Below are positions 16,391-24,773 of a stretch of 64,000 nucleotides of DNA, piece after piece. Within the stretch, counting starts at the first letter, position 1. Each line of letters opens with the position of its first letter. The DNA lies in NCBI RefSeq assembly GCF_000426445.1, contig NZ_AUFJ01000015.1, positions 146,136 through 210,135 on the forward strand, given 5' to 3'. A program made the position numbers and the translations under genes. The DNA comes from Brevibacterium album DSM 18261. Its GTDB lineage: Bacteria > Actinomycetota > Actinomycetes > Actinomycetales > Brevibacteriaceae. The notes under the pieces were generated by a model. That model was not told where the DNA came from. It ran no database searches and saw only the letters and a program-made list of their open reading frames with translations.

Positions 16391-16466
16391 TGTGCGCCTC
16401 CTCGGGCGTGGACGGGGGCCGGCGCCGCTGAGCGGGCGCGGCCGGGCGGACTGAGGTGCGATGAGC

Positions 16467-17960
16467 TCAGGCGTTTGTGGGGAAGCCGAGGTTGAGGCCG
16501 CCGTGGCTCGGGTCGAGCCAGCGCTTGGTGACGACCTTGCCGCGGGTGAAGAAGTGCACGCCCTCCGTGCCGTGGGCGTGGGTGTCGCCGAACAGCGAGT
16601 TCTTCCAGCCGCCGAAGCTGTAGTAGGCCATCGGCACGGGGATCGGGACGTTGACTCCCACCATGCCCACCTGCACCTCGTTCTCGAAGCGGCGGGCCGC
16701 ACCTCCGTCATTGGTGAAGATCGCGGTGCCGTTGCCGTAGGGGTTGGCGTTGATGAGCTCGAGGCCCTCGTCGTAGCTGCTCACACGCACCACGGAGAGC
16801 ACCGGGCCGAAGACCTCGTCCGTATAGACAGACATGTCGGGAGTGACGCGGTCGAACAGCGTCGGGTTGAGGAAGGCGCGCTCGCTGTCCGCGTCCACGC
16901 TCACCTCGCGGCCGTCGAGCACGAGCTCCGCGCCGGCCTCGACGCCCGCGTCGATGTAGCCGGCCACCTTGTCCCGATGCGCGGCGGTGATGAGCGGACC
17001 CATGTCCGTGCCGCGGGTGCCGTCGCCGACCTTGAGGGTGCGCGTGCGCTCGGCGATCTTCGCGACGAGCTCGTCCGCGATGGAGTCCACCGCGACGACC
17101 ACGGAGATCGCCATGCAGCGCTCGCCCGCGGCGCCGTAGCCGGCGTTGACCGCGGAGTCCGCCGCGAGGTCGAGGTCCGAGTCCGGCAGCACCAGCATGT
17201 GGTTCTTCGCCCCGCCGAGCGCCTGGACGCGCTTGCCGTGCGCCGCAGCCGTCTCGTACACGTACTTCGCGATGGGGGTGGAGCCCACGAACGAGACGGA
17301 GGCCACCTGCGGGTCCGTCAGCAGCACGTCCACGGCCTCCTTGTCCCCGTGGACGACCGTGAAGACGCCCTCGGGCAGGCCCGCCTCACGCCACAGCTCG
17401 GCCATCCAGTTGGCCGCGGAGGGATCCTTCTCGCTGGGCTTGAGCACCACCGTGTTGCCCGCGGCGATCGCGACGGGGAAGAACCACATGGGCACCATCG
17501 CGGGGAAGTTGAAGGGCGAGATGATCGCGGAGACGCCCAGCGGCTGGCGGACGGAGTGCACGTCCACGCCGGTGGAGGCGTTCTCCGTGTGACCGCCCTT
17601 GAGGAGGTGGGGCATGCCGCAGGCGAACTCGACGACCTCCTGGCCGCGGCTGATCTCGCCGAGGGCGTCGGGAAGGACCTTGCCGTGCTCGGCCGTGAGG
17701 ATCGCGGCCAGTTCCTCCTTGCGCTCGTTGAGCAGCTCGCGGAAGCGGAAGACGATCTGGGTGCGCCTGGACAGCGAGGTGTCGCGCCAGCCGGGGAAGG
17801 CGGCCGCGGCCGAGGCGACGGCCTCGCGGGTGAGGTCCGCGCTCGCCAGCGGCACCTGGCCGGAGACGACGCCGGTGGCGGGGTTGACGATGTCCGCGGT
17901 GCGCGAACCGGCGGGTGCGGCGAACGCCTGTCCGTCGATCCAGTGGCTGAGCGTGGTCAT
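16467..17960 (-). CDS. mmsA: (Methyl)malonate-semialdehyde dehydrogenase, CoA-acylating
   Basis: A 497-residue CoA-dependent ALDH. MmsA-specific features: SPFNFPAMVPMWFFPVAIA, the active-site region GYGAAGERCMAIS with the catalytic Cys near residue 285, absence of the general-base Glu (QALGGAKNHMLVLPD instead of LELGG), and the C-terminal SFGGWKNSLFGDTHAHGTEGVHFFTRGKVVTKRW. It converts malonate semialdehyde to acetyl-CoA or methylmalonate semialdehyde to propionyl-CoA. With the downstream aminotransferase it forms a beta-alanine/beta-aminoisobutyrate unit, divergent from the PucR regulator. Confidence 0.92.
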   Translation of the reverse strand: MTTLSHWIDGQAFAAPAGSRTADIVNPATGVVSGQVPLASADLTREAVASAAAAFPGWRDTSLSRRTQIVFRFRELLNERKEELAAILTAEHGKVLPDALGEISRGQEVVEFACGMPHLLKGGHTENASTGVDVHSVRQPLGVSAIISPFNFPAMVPMWFFPVAIAAGNTVVLKPSEKDPSAANWMAELWREAGLPEGVFTVVHGDKEAVDVLLTDPQVASVSFVGSTPIAKYVYETAAAHGKRVQALGGAKNHMLVLPDSDLDLAADSAVNAGYGAAGERCMAISVVVAVDSIADELVAKIAERTRTLKVGDGTRGTDMGPLITAAHRDKVAGYIDAGVEAGAELVLDGREVSVDADSERAFLNPTLFDRVTPDMSVYTDEVFGPVLSVVRVSSYDEGLELINANPYGNGTAIFTNDGGAARRFENEVQVGMVGVNVPIPVPMAYYSFGGWKNSLFGDTHAHGTEGVHFFTRGKVVTKRWLDPSHGGLNLGFPTNA

Positions 17961-18242
17961 GCGGGGCTCCCTTCGTGGAAGGCTGGCTGGGGTGTGGGGT
18001 TCCTGCGGGCTCCGGTGCGGTGTGCTGTCGCGCCGTCGCGCTGGGTGGGTGGGCTGCCGTGCCCCTGCGCACGGTCGAGGCGGGGCCGGACAGTGCCGGG
18101 CGCCCGCAGAATGTCACTTCCCTGTCCGAGCCGGGTGCACGGCACTGTCCACCGGGACCAGCATGACCGTCTCAGGGGCTCAGGGGAAGTGACGATCCGT
18201 ATGCGTTCACCGCGCGTGTTTGACGGTGTGTAACCTTCAGGC

Positions 18243-20231
18243 ATGGTGGATTCCACGGTGACGGTGCGCTCGGTGCTGGACGTCGACGAACTGCGCCGAG
18301 GTCTGCCGGATGTGCTCACGGGCACCGAGCTCCTGGACCGGCCGGTGAGCTGGGTCCACATCGCGGAGACGGAGGAGGTCGCCTCGCTCCTGGAGGGCGG
18401 CGAGGTCATCCTCTCGAGCAGCGCGATGTTCCGCTCTTCGCCCGAGCGCACCCGCGCCTTCCTCCGGCGGCTGCAGGCGGCCGGTGCCGCGGCCTTCGTG
18501 ATCGAGGTCGTCGACGTCTCCGGTCACCCCGATCCGCGGGCGCGACGGATCGTCGCCGAGGCCGCCTCCGGCATCGATCTGCCCGTGGTCGTGCTCTCCG
18601 CACGGGTGCGGTTCGTGCGGATCACGCAGGCTGCGCACCGGATGCTCATCGGCGCGCAGCTGGCGCGGGTCGAGTTCGCCCGCCGCGTGCACGAGGTCTT
18701 CACCGAGCTGAGCCTCGAGGGTGCGGACGAACAGCGCATCGTCGCCGTGACCGCAGAGCTCGCGGACACCCCCGTCGTGCTCGAGGACGCCGTCCACCGG
18801 GTGCTCGCCTACGAGAGCGGGGAGGTGCCGGCCGATGCGCTGCTGGCCGACTGGCCGCGCATCCCGGCGCAGGCGGGTGCGAGCGCGCGTGTCGGAGCTT
18901 CGGCGGACTCGGAGGGGCAGATGCCGCCGGTGTCGCATGCTGAGCGCGGTGCGCAGGGCGTAACCGGTGCGCGGGCCGCGGCGGGTGTGCAGGTGCCGGT
19001 CGGAGTGCCGGGCAGGCGGTGGGGGCGGCTCGTGGCTCCCTTCGCCTCGTCCGCGGATGCCGATGCGGCGCAGGTGCTCGAGCGCGCGGGACAGGCGCTC
19101 ACCCTGGCGCGCATGGCCAGTCAGGGCGAGCGGGACCTCCTGCAGCAGGCCACGGTGGAGTTCCTGCACGAGCTCATGGGCCGGTCGGGCATGGGCGAGC
19201 AGCAGGCGCTTGCGCGCGCCGCGTCGCTGGGGATGCGCCCGAGCGAGGTCTACGTCCCCGTCGCGATCCGCCTCGGCGAACCCAGCGGTGCCGAGCCGCG
19301 CGATGCGCAGCTGCGGGAGCGTGCGCTCAGGGAGGAGTTCGGTGCCGCCGCACGGCAGGCAGGTGTGCCGCTGCTGTCCGGCGGACTGCGGTCCGGCGTG
19401 TTCGCGGCGGTGCTGGGACTGGCCTCGGACCAGGACTGCGATGCCGTGCTCACGGCGGTTCTCACCAGGGTGAACGCCTCGTTCGGGCAGCTGGGTGAGG
19501 CGCAGGTGCGTCCCGAGGCGAGGGTCGAGGCGCATGCAGGAGGCGCCTCGGCCGTGCTCCGAGCTGCGGGGGCTTCAGCCGGCCGTGGCGCGGAGGGGCG
19601 GCTGCTCGATGTGGGCGTGGGGAGGTCCTCGGCGCGGATCACGGAGGCGGGGGCGGAGCTCGAGAGTGCGATCCAGGTGGCGGGGATCGTCGCGACGATG
19701 CAGGTGCACAGGCGCCCGTTCCACCGGTTCGCGGACGTGCGGCTGCGCGGTGTGCTCGCACGCCTGCGGGAGGCGCCGGTGCTGCGGGCCTTCGCCGAGG
19801 CGGAGCTGGGCCCGCTGCTGTCCGACCGCTCCGTACGGGGAGGGGAGGCGATGCGCGGTGCGCGGTCCGGACGGAGCCAGGCCGGGCAGTCGCAGGCCGG
19901 TCGGGTCCGAGCGGGTGGTGGCGCTCCCGGCGAGGGCGGCGCCTCGGCGGCAGGAGGCTCCGGCGGCGGCGCCGCGGGAGATCCCGAGGCCCTGAGATTC
20001 CTCGAAGTCCTGCTGCGGGAGGGCGGAAGCAAGACCGCGGTCGCCCGTGCCCTGCACCTGAGCCGGCCGGCGGTCTACGCCAGGGTCCGCAGACTGGAGG
20101 AGCGGCTGGGCGTCTCGCTCGAGGACGCGGAATCGCGGACCTCCCTCCACGCCGCGCTCATCTGGCTGCAGACGGAGGGGCTGGGCGGGAACGGGTCTGA
20201 CGGCGCGGCTGACACGGGCTCGTCGGCATGA
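18243..20231 (+). CDS. PucR-family transcriptional regulator
   Basis: A 662-residue regulator. The N-terminal PucR domain (TVRSVLDVDELRRGLPDVLTG, then VSWVHIAETEEVASLLEGGEVILSS) occupies about the first 130 residues. A GGDEF-like middle follows, with Ala/Gly-rich insertions near residues 210-250 and 540-580. The C-terminal HTH_30 reads GGSKTAVARALHLSRPAVYARVRRLEERLGVSL. PucR-type proteins are often activators of the adjacent nitrogen-compound catabolic genes. Divergence from mmsA across a 280-base spacer makes that operon the likely target. Confidence 0.85.
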   Translation: MVDSTVTVRSVLDVDELRRGLPDVLTGTELLDRPVSWVHIAETEEVASLLEGGEVILSSSAMFRSSPERTRAFLRRLQAAGAAAFVIEVVDVSGHPDPRARRIVAEAASGIDLPVVVLSARVRFVRITQAAHRMLIGAQLARVEFARRVHEVFTELSLEGADEQRIVAVTAELADTPVVLEDAVHRVLAYESGEVPADALLADWPRIPAQAGASARVGASADSEGQMPPVSHAERGAQGVTGARAAAGVQVPVGVPGRRWGRLVAPFASSADADAAQVLERAGQALTLARMASQGERDLLQQATVEFLHELMGRSGMGEQQALARAASLGMRPSEVYVPVAIRLGEPSGAEPRDAQLRERALREEFGAAARQAGVPLLSGGLRSGVFAAVLGLASDQDCDAVLTAVLTRVNASFGQLGEAQVRPEARVEAHAGGASAVLRAAGASAGRGAEGRLLDVGVGRSSARITEAGAELESAIQVAGIVATMQVHRRPFHRFADVRLRGVLARLREAPVLRAFAEAELGPLLSDRSVRGGEAMRGARSGRSQAGQSQAGRVRAGGGAPGEGGASAAGGSGGGAAGDPEALRFLEVLLREGGSKTAVARALHLSRPAVYARVRRLEERLGVSLEDAESRTSLHAALIWLQTEGLGGNGSDGAADTGSSA

Positions 20232-20386
20232 CGGTGGTCAGCTCCTGCACAGTCTGGGCGAGCGAGCTGTCGATGTGATGCGATGCCGACAGTCAGTCCC
20301 AGCGGCAGTTCCGCACACCTGAAGGAGTGGGCCGCGCCCTCTTCGACCTCGGCGGAGCATGGGCCGGGGTGCAGAACCCGCTCGGC

Positions 20387-21499
20387 TCAGCGGAGGACGA
20401 AGCCGGGCACCAGCTCATCGCACGGATCGACGGTGAAGACATGCTCCCCCGTCCGGTGCGCTGTCCCGGTCACCCGGGGGATCACCGCGTCCCTGCCGGC
20501 GACAGTGGTGCGTTCGAGGACCACGGCTGTGAACTGCGAGCCCACGATCGAGCTGTGCAGCAGCTCCTGTCCCTCGCCCAGGACGCCTGCGGCCGTCAGC
20601 GTCGCGACCCGCGCCGAGGTGCCGGACCCGCACGGGGACCGGTCCAGCTCGCCGTCGGCGAAGACGGCGGCATTGCGCTGGTGCGGGCGCAGCGCGGCTG
20701 GGTGAGTTCCGCCCGCCGGAACCGCCTCACGGCTCGCTTCTCCGGCCTCGGTGTCCTGTGCCGCGCCCGCAGGAGCATCGGACAGCCGTTCGAAGACGAT
20801 GGTGCCGTAGATGCCGCTGAGGCGGTCATCGAGAGGGTGCTTCGCGTATTCGGTGTCGTTGAGCAGCCATTTGATCTCGCGGCCCAGGGCGATGATCTCG
20901 TCCACGGCTCCCGGCTCCACGCTGAGCCCCGCGCTCGCGGCATCGAGCTGCGCATAGATCGCCCCGCCGAACGTCACGTCCACGCGCAGCTCGCCGCGCG
21001 AGGTCTCCACCGGCACATCGGAGGCGAGCACATAGCTGGGCACATTGATGAAATCGACGCCGGTGACCTGCTCCTGCGCATCCGTGTGCACCCGCGCGGT
21101 CACCCGGCCGGAAGGCACGTCGATGACGACGTCCGTCACGCCGCTGGGGTCTGCGGCGACGAGTCCGCTCTCGATCGCCCAGGTGCCCAGGGCGATGGTG
21201 CCGTGGCCGCATGCGGTGGAGAAGCCGTCCTTGTGCCAGAAGAGCACGCCCAGGTGTGCGCCCTCGTCGTCCGGCTCGACCACGAAGCCGCCGTACATGT
21301 CCGCGTGCCCGCGCGGTTCGTGGCACAGGATCTGCCGGATGCGCTCGATCTCCGGGGACTGCATCGCGAAGACCCGTTTGGCGGGCACATCGGCGCCCTC
21401 GACCGTGACCGGCAGTTCCGTGACGATGCGGAAGGGCTCCCCGCCCGTGTGGTAGTCGACGCTCCGATAGGTCTCAAGGTGTGCGATCGCGGGTGCCAT
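20387..21499 (-). CDS. Proline racemase family enzyme (4-hydroxyproline 2-epimerase or proline racemase), Cys/Cys type
   Basis: A 370-residue paralogue of the enzyme at 3440-4663. Both catalytic cysteines are present: Cys97 in STACGHGTIALG and the second in LDRSPCGSGTSARVATL. The N-terminal SVDYHTGGEPFRIV and FGGAIYAQLDA are conserved family segments. A 25-residue Ala/Glu-rich insertion follows YGTIVFERLSD. The full Cys/Cys pair supports a racemase or epimerase. It stands alone, convergent with pucR, and has AGGAAGG before its ATG. No TTGTATGACAA operator is visible upstream, so it may be regulated separately from the other paralogue. Confidence 0.85.
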   Translation of the reverse strand: MAPAIAHLETYRSVDYHTGGEPFRIVTELPVTVEGADVPAKRVFAMQSPEIERIRQILCHEPRGHADMYGGFVVEPDDEGAHLGVLFWHKDGFSTACGHGTIALGTWAIESGLVAADPSGVTDVVIDVPSGRVTARVHTDAQEQVTGVDFINVPSYVLASDVPVETSRGELRVDVTFGGAIYAQLDAASAGLSVEPGAVDEIIALGREIKWLLNDTEYAKHPLDDRLSGIYGTIVFERLSDAPAGAAQDTEAGEASREAVPAGGTHPAALRPHQRNAAVFADGELDRSPCGSGTSARVATLTAAGVLGEGQELLHSSIVGSQFTAVVLERTTVAGRDAVIPRVTGTAHRTGEHVFTVDPCDELVPGFVLR

Positions 21500-21715
21500 G
21501 CTGTGTCCTTCCTGGCGCCGTCGCGTGGGAGTCTGCCGATGCCCACCGCCGTTGCACCGAAGCTACCTCGTGATCGCCGTCATATCCACGTGAGTGCGGC
21601 GGCGCCTGCTTCCGTCGGGAGATCTCTCCGAACCGGCGGCGGCCCACCCCGAGGAGAGGAGCTGACCCGGCATGACGACGATGACACGCCCGCGAGGTGC
21701 CGCCCTGAGACGGAC

Positions 21716-21755
21716 GGGAGGGGGGCTCCGCTCACGTGAGCGGAGCCCCCCTCCC
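21716..21755. terminator. Perfect 40-bp palindrome, probable bidirectional terminator
   Basis: 20-base arms gggaggggggctccgctcac and the exact complement, no loop, 25 bases past the stop of the 21781-22608 gene on the minus strand. The stem is very GC-rich and there is no U-tract. Confidence 0.75.
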
Positions 21756-21780
21756 GCAGAGCCGCCTCGGCGGCGGACGG

Positions 21781-22608
21781 TCACCTGTCGGTGCCGGCGC
21801 CCTCGGTGCCCTCGGTGTCGCCCTCGTCCTCGACTGCGGCATCCTCGGGAGCGGGAACCTCGGAGGACACGGATGCCACGGGGCCGTCGGCCTGCTCGGA
21901 GCGCGGGGTCGAGCCCACGGGACGGGCATCGGCCGGGCGGTTGGCCGGCAGCGGGGTCGACCAGGGGTCCTCGACGGGAGCGAGGCGGCGGACCGCGTAG
22001 AACACGATCCCGCCGAGGCCCGCGAGGCCCAGGATGATCCAGAACCACTTGCCGGACGACTTTCCGTTCGAGGAGGTCTTCGCCTTCACGTCCTTGCCTG
22101 CCTTCTTCAGCGCCTTGCGCGCCTTCTTCACTGCCTTCTTGTCCCCGGTGAGCCTGGCGACCGTATCGTCGAAGCCCTTGGAGGTCTCCGCCGCGGCCAG
22201 CACACCCGCGGCCTTCGAGACGGACTCGCCCGCCCTCTCCGCGACGGAGTGGGCGCGTGCGCGGGCCTCGGCCGCGCCGGACTCGAGCTTGGGCGCGACC
22301 TCGGAGCGGTACCCCTCCTCGAGCCTGCTCCGGCCCTCGCTGAGCCGGGAGCGGACATCGTCCACGGCGCCTTCGACATGGGGGCGGACGGACTCCGCGA
22401 CCTCGTGGAGGCGCGCGCTCGCCTCGCGGAGGCGGGGGGCGGCGGCCTCGGAGGCCTCATTCAGCCATTCGTTGGCGCGTTCGAGGTACGGTCCCGAAGC
22501 CTCGATCGCCTGGGCGGAGCCTTCGCGCACCGCATCGCCCACGAGGTGCAGCTTCTCACCGACCTCGTCGATGAAGGCGGTCTGGGGCTTGGACTTCTTC
22601 TTGAACAT
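21781..22608 (-). CDS. Coiled-coil membrane-anchored protein of unknown function
   Basis: A 275-residue protein. Residues 1-150 are alpha-helical with strong heptad character (SARLHEVAESVRPHVEGAVDDVRSRL and similar), resembling apolipoprotein-like helical repeats. A Lys-rich stretch (KKAVKKARKALKKAGKDVK) follows, then one membrane helix (KWFWIILGLAGLGGIVFYAV) and an acidic disordered tail of about 60 residues. GGAGGG precedes the ATG. Genes of this layout occur next to ppiA in the oriC-proximal region of Actinobacteria; I do not know a proven role. It is divergent from ppiA. Confidence 0.75.
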   Translation of the reverse strand: MFKKKSKPQTAFIDEVGEKLHLVGDAVREGSAQAIEASGPYLERANEWLNEASEAAAPRLREASARLHEVAESVRPHVEGAVDDVRSRLSEGRSRLEEGYRSEVAPKLESGAAEARARAHSVAERAGESVSKAAGVLAAAETSKGFDDTVARLTGDKKAVKKARKALKKAGKDVKAKTSSNGKSSGKWFWIILGLAGLGGIVFYAVRRLAPVEDPWSTPLPANRPADARPVGSTPRSEQADGPVASVSSEVPAPEDAAVEDEGDTEGTEGAGTDR

Positions 22609-22873
22609 CTCACCCTCCGAAAGCGTCGGTTGTGTGCGTCCGTGGCATGCGCGGCGGCTGCCGTCCGTCCCATCCTATGGGTTCGCGGCGTGAGTGGTGT
22701 CACCGAGTTCTCCGATCCGAGAGCATGCACCCGCTCCGCACAGCGGAGTCACAGTCCCGGTCGCGGCTGGGGGGGCGGCACCGGCCGCGCTCGGCGCGGA
22801 GGAACCGCGCCGGCTGCGGGCGGGAACCGTCCGCCGACGAGCGCATGTCCGTCCCGCATGGAAGAATGTGCGC

Positions 22874-23419
22874 ATGACCGTTTCAACTGGCAAGGCCATC
22901 CTGCACACCAACAAGGGCGATATCGTCGTGGAGCTCTTCGGACACCACGCACCCAAGACCGTCGCCAATTTCGTGGGGCTCGCAAAGGGCGACCACACTG
23001 CGACGGACAACGTCTCCGGCGAGACCGTCACCATCACCGAGCCCTTCTACGACGGTGTGGGCTTCCACCGCATCATCAAGGACTTCATGATCCAGGGCGG
23101 CTGCCCGCAGGGCACCGGCACCGGCGGGCCCGGCTATGCCTTCGACGACGAGATCCACCCGGAGCTCCAGTTCGACCGCCCCTACCTGCTCGCGATGGCG
23201 AACGCCGGCAAGCGCGGCGGCCACGGCACCAACGGTTCGCAGTTCTTCATCTCCACCGTCCCCACCAGCTGGCTCAACGGCAAGCACACCATCTTCGGCG
23301 AGGTCGTGGACGAGGCCTCCCGCAAGGTCGTCGACGAGATCGAGTCCGTGAAGACCGGTCCCATGGACCGTCCGTCCGAGCCCGTCGTCATGGAGTCCGT
23401 GGAGATCGTCGAGGCGTGA
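22874..23419 (+). CDS. ppiA: Peptidyl-prolyl cis-trans isomerase, cyclophilin type
   Basis: A 181-residue cytoplasmic cyclophilin with no signal peptide. The core is complete: VGFHRIIKDFMIQGGCPQGTGTGGPGY (active-site Arg, Phe and Gln), LLAMANAGKRGGHGTNGSQFFISTVP and HTIFGEVVDE. It accelerates proline isomerisation in protein folding. The ATG at 22874 gives the family's usual N-terminus; a longer in-frame reading from 22694 is not needed. The stop overlaps a GTG start for the rhomboid gene, and a strong hairpin follows at once. Confidence 0.93.
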   Translation: MTVSTGKAILHTNKGDIVVELFGHHAPKTVANFVGLAKGDHTATDNVSGETVTITEPFYDGVGFHRIIKDFMIQGGCPQGTGTGGPGYAFDDEIHPELQFDRPYLLAMANAGKRGGHGTNGSQFFISTVPTSWLNGKHTIFGEVVDEASRKVVDEIESVKTGPMDRPSEPVVMESVEIVEA

Positions 23420-24306
23420 GTCTGCCTCCGCAGAACCCTCAGGGTCCCCGGGATCACCATGATCCCGGGGACCCTGCCGGTTCTGAGCGCTTCTCCTCCG
23501 ATGGTTCCCAGGAAGCGGACCCACCCGTTCCACCGGCGGAGCCGTCTGCAGGCCTGCCGGGTGGTCCTCGGGACGGTGCGCACGTCACTCCTCCGGCTGC
23601 TCCGGGCGGAGGCTCCGACCCCCGCCGCGCCGCGCGTCGCCCCGGCCGCTGGGCGGGTGCCCCGGCCGCATGCGCCATCGTCGTCGTGACGGCGGCCTGC
23701 TGGCTTGTGGGGCTCGTTCCCGGAGTGCACCTCGCCTCATGGCTGGGCTTCGCCCCGGCCGTGTCCGCCTCGGAGCCGTGGCGGGCGCTCACCGTCGTGC
23801 TCGTGCATGACAGCCCCTCGCCCTTCCACCTGATGTTCAACATGGTGGGGGTCTTCTTCTTCGGAGGCTTCCTGGAGCGCGCTCTGGGCTCCCTGCGGTT
23901 CCTCGTCGTCTATGCGCTCTCTGCGCTGGGCGGCTCCGCGGCGGTCCTGCTGCTGTCCTCGCCCTTCGACCCCTCGTGGATCACTCTTCATGTGGGGGCC
24001 TCGGGAGCCCTCTTCGGCCTGCTGGGCGTCGTGCTCGCACCCACCCGGCGGCTGGACCGGAACCTCGGCGGGGCCGTCGCGTTCCTCGTCCTCAACCTCG
24101 TGTTCTCCTTCGTCACGCCGGGAGTGTCCTGGGAGTCCCACCTGGGCGGCCTGCTCGTGGGCTTCGCGCTCGGGTGCGCCGCACTCCTGCCGCGGGTCCG
24201 TGCGGGTGCGGCCAGCATGTGGTTCTGGCCGGCTTCCGGGATCGTGGCGGTCATGCTGCTCGCGGCGTCCTGGCCGCACCTGCGCGCCGCCGCGATGCTC
24301 GGCTGA
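23416..24306 (+). CDS. Rhomboid-family intramembrane serine protease
   Basis: 296 residues from the GTG that overlaps the ppiA stop (GTGA). About 85 N-terminal residues are Pro/Gly-rich and cytoplasmic. The membrane core then shows FHLMFNMVGVFFFGGFLERALG (HxxxN in helix 2), the catalytic Ser in HVGASGALFGLLG, and the catalytic His in WESHLGGLLVGFALG; six helices are predicted. Rhomboids cleave transmembrane substrates. No ATG or other good start is found between 23416 and the first helix, so this start is preferred even though the ppiA hairpin falls within codons 9-20. Confidence 0.87.
   Translation: MSLPPQNPQGPRDHHDPGDPAGSERFSSDGSQEADPPVPPAEPSAGLPGGPRDGAHVTPPAAPGGGSDPRRAARRPGRWAGAPAACAIVVVTAACWLVGLVPGVHLASWLGFAPAVSASEPWRALTVVLVHDSPSPFHLMFNMVGVFFFGGFLERALGSLRFLVVYALSALGGSAAVLLLSSPFDPSWITLHVGASGALFGLLGVVLAPTRRLDRNLGGAVAFLVLNLVFSFVTPGVSWESHLGGLLVGFALGCAALLPRVRAGAASMWFWPASGIVAVMLLAASWPHLRAAAMLG
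23440..23476 (+). terminator. Strong hairpin after ppiA, inside the rhomboid 5' coding region
   Basis: 17-base perfect arms (cagggtccccgggatca / tgatcccggggaccctg) with a 3-base loop, 21 bases past the ppiA stop. Placed like an intrinsic terminator or attenuator but lacking a U-tract, and translated if the rhomboid starts at 23416. Confidence 0.65.
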
Positions 24307-24356
24307 GACTGTCCGCCCGAACCGGTTTCAGCCGACACGCCCGGCTGCGCGGAAGG

Positions 24357-24402
24357 TTGTCCACAGATCTTTCTCCACAGGGCTGTCCACAACGGTGGAT
24401 AA
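24357..24402. other. Cluster of DnaA-box-like 9-mers
   Basis: TTGTCCACA (24357-24365) is a perfect actinobacterial DnaA box. TTCTCCACA (24371-24379), CTGTCCACA (24383-24391) and the reverse-strand TTATCCACC (24394-24402) each differ from a consensus form by one base. They lie in the 465-base gene-free interval 24307-24771, otherwise filled by unremarkable sequence and a tandem repeat. Confidence 0.5.
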
Positions 24403-24720
24403 GACTACAGGCCTGTGTTTATGCAGGTGACGACGTTGTTGCCGTCTTCGAAGTGGGTGCTCTCACACCGTTTCCACGGGGCACTGTGGACTGTGGGGGA
24501 GCGGGTTTCCACGGCCCGGATGGTGGTCATGAACAGGGAGGACGCAGCGAGGTGAGCTCAGCGGTGCGCAGAGACGCTAGGGGAGCTCCGGGGTCGGTGA
24601 GGACGTGAAGGTCCGGATCTCTCCTTCGCGTCCCGGCTTCTGCCGCCGGGACCGCAGGCGAGGCGGCAGCATCCAGGACATGACAGTGGCGGCGGGGCGA
24701 AGGCGTCCTCGACTCCGGCG

Positions 24721-24773
24721 GCCGGCCTCCCGGCGGCAGGCAGCCGGCCTCCCGGCGGCAGGCAGCCGGCCTC
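24721..24773. repeat. 22-bp tandem repeat, 2.4 copies
   Basis: The unit gccggcctcccggcggcaggca occurs at 24721-24742 and 24743-24764, then a partial copy runs to 24773 and meets the yczE stop codon. It is a short variable-number-type repeat with internal dyad character. Confidence 0.85.

Noticed and set aside
21736..24306. Plus-strand open reading frame of 856 codons
   Set aside because: Its 5' two thirds is antisense to the coiled-coil gene and out of frame with ppiA; only the last 296 codons are the rhomboid protease, which has its own GTG start.
24357..24402. Calling the DnaA-box cluster the chromosomal oriC
   Set aside because: dnaA, dnaN, rpmH and gyrase genes are not in the window and there is no AT-rich unwinding region; kept only as a DnaA-box-like cluster.
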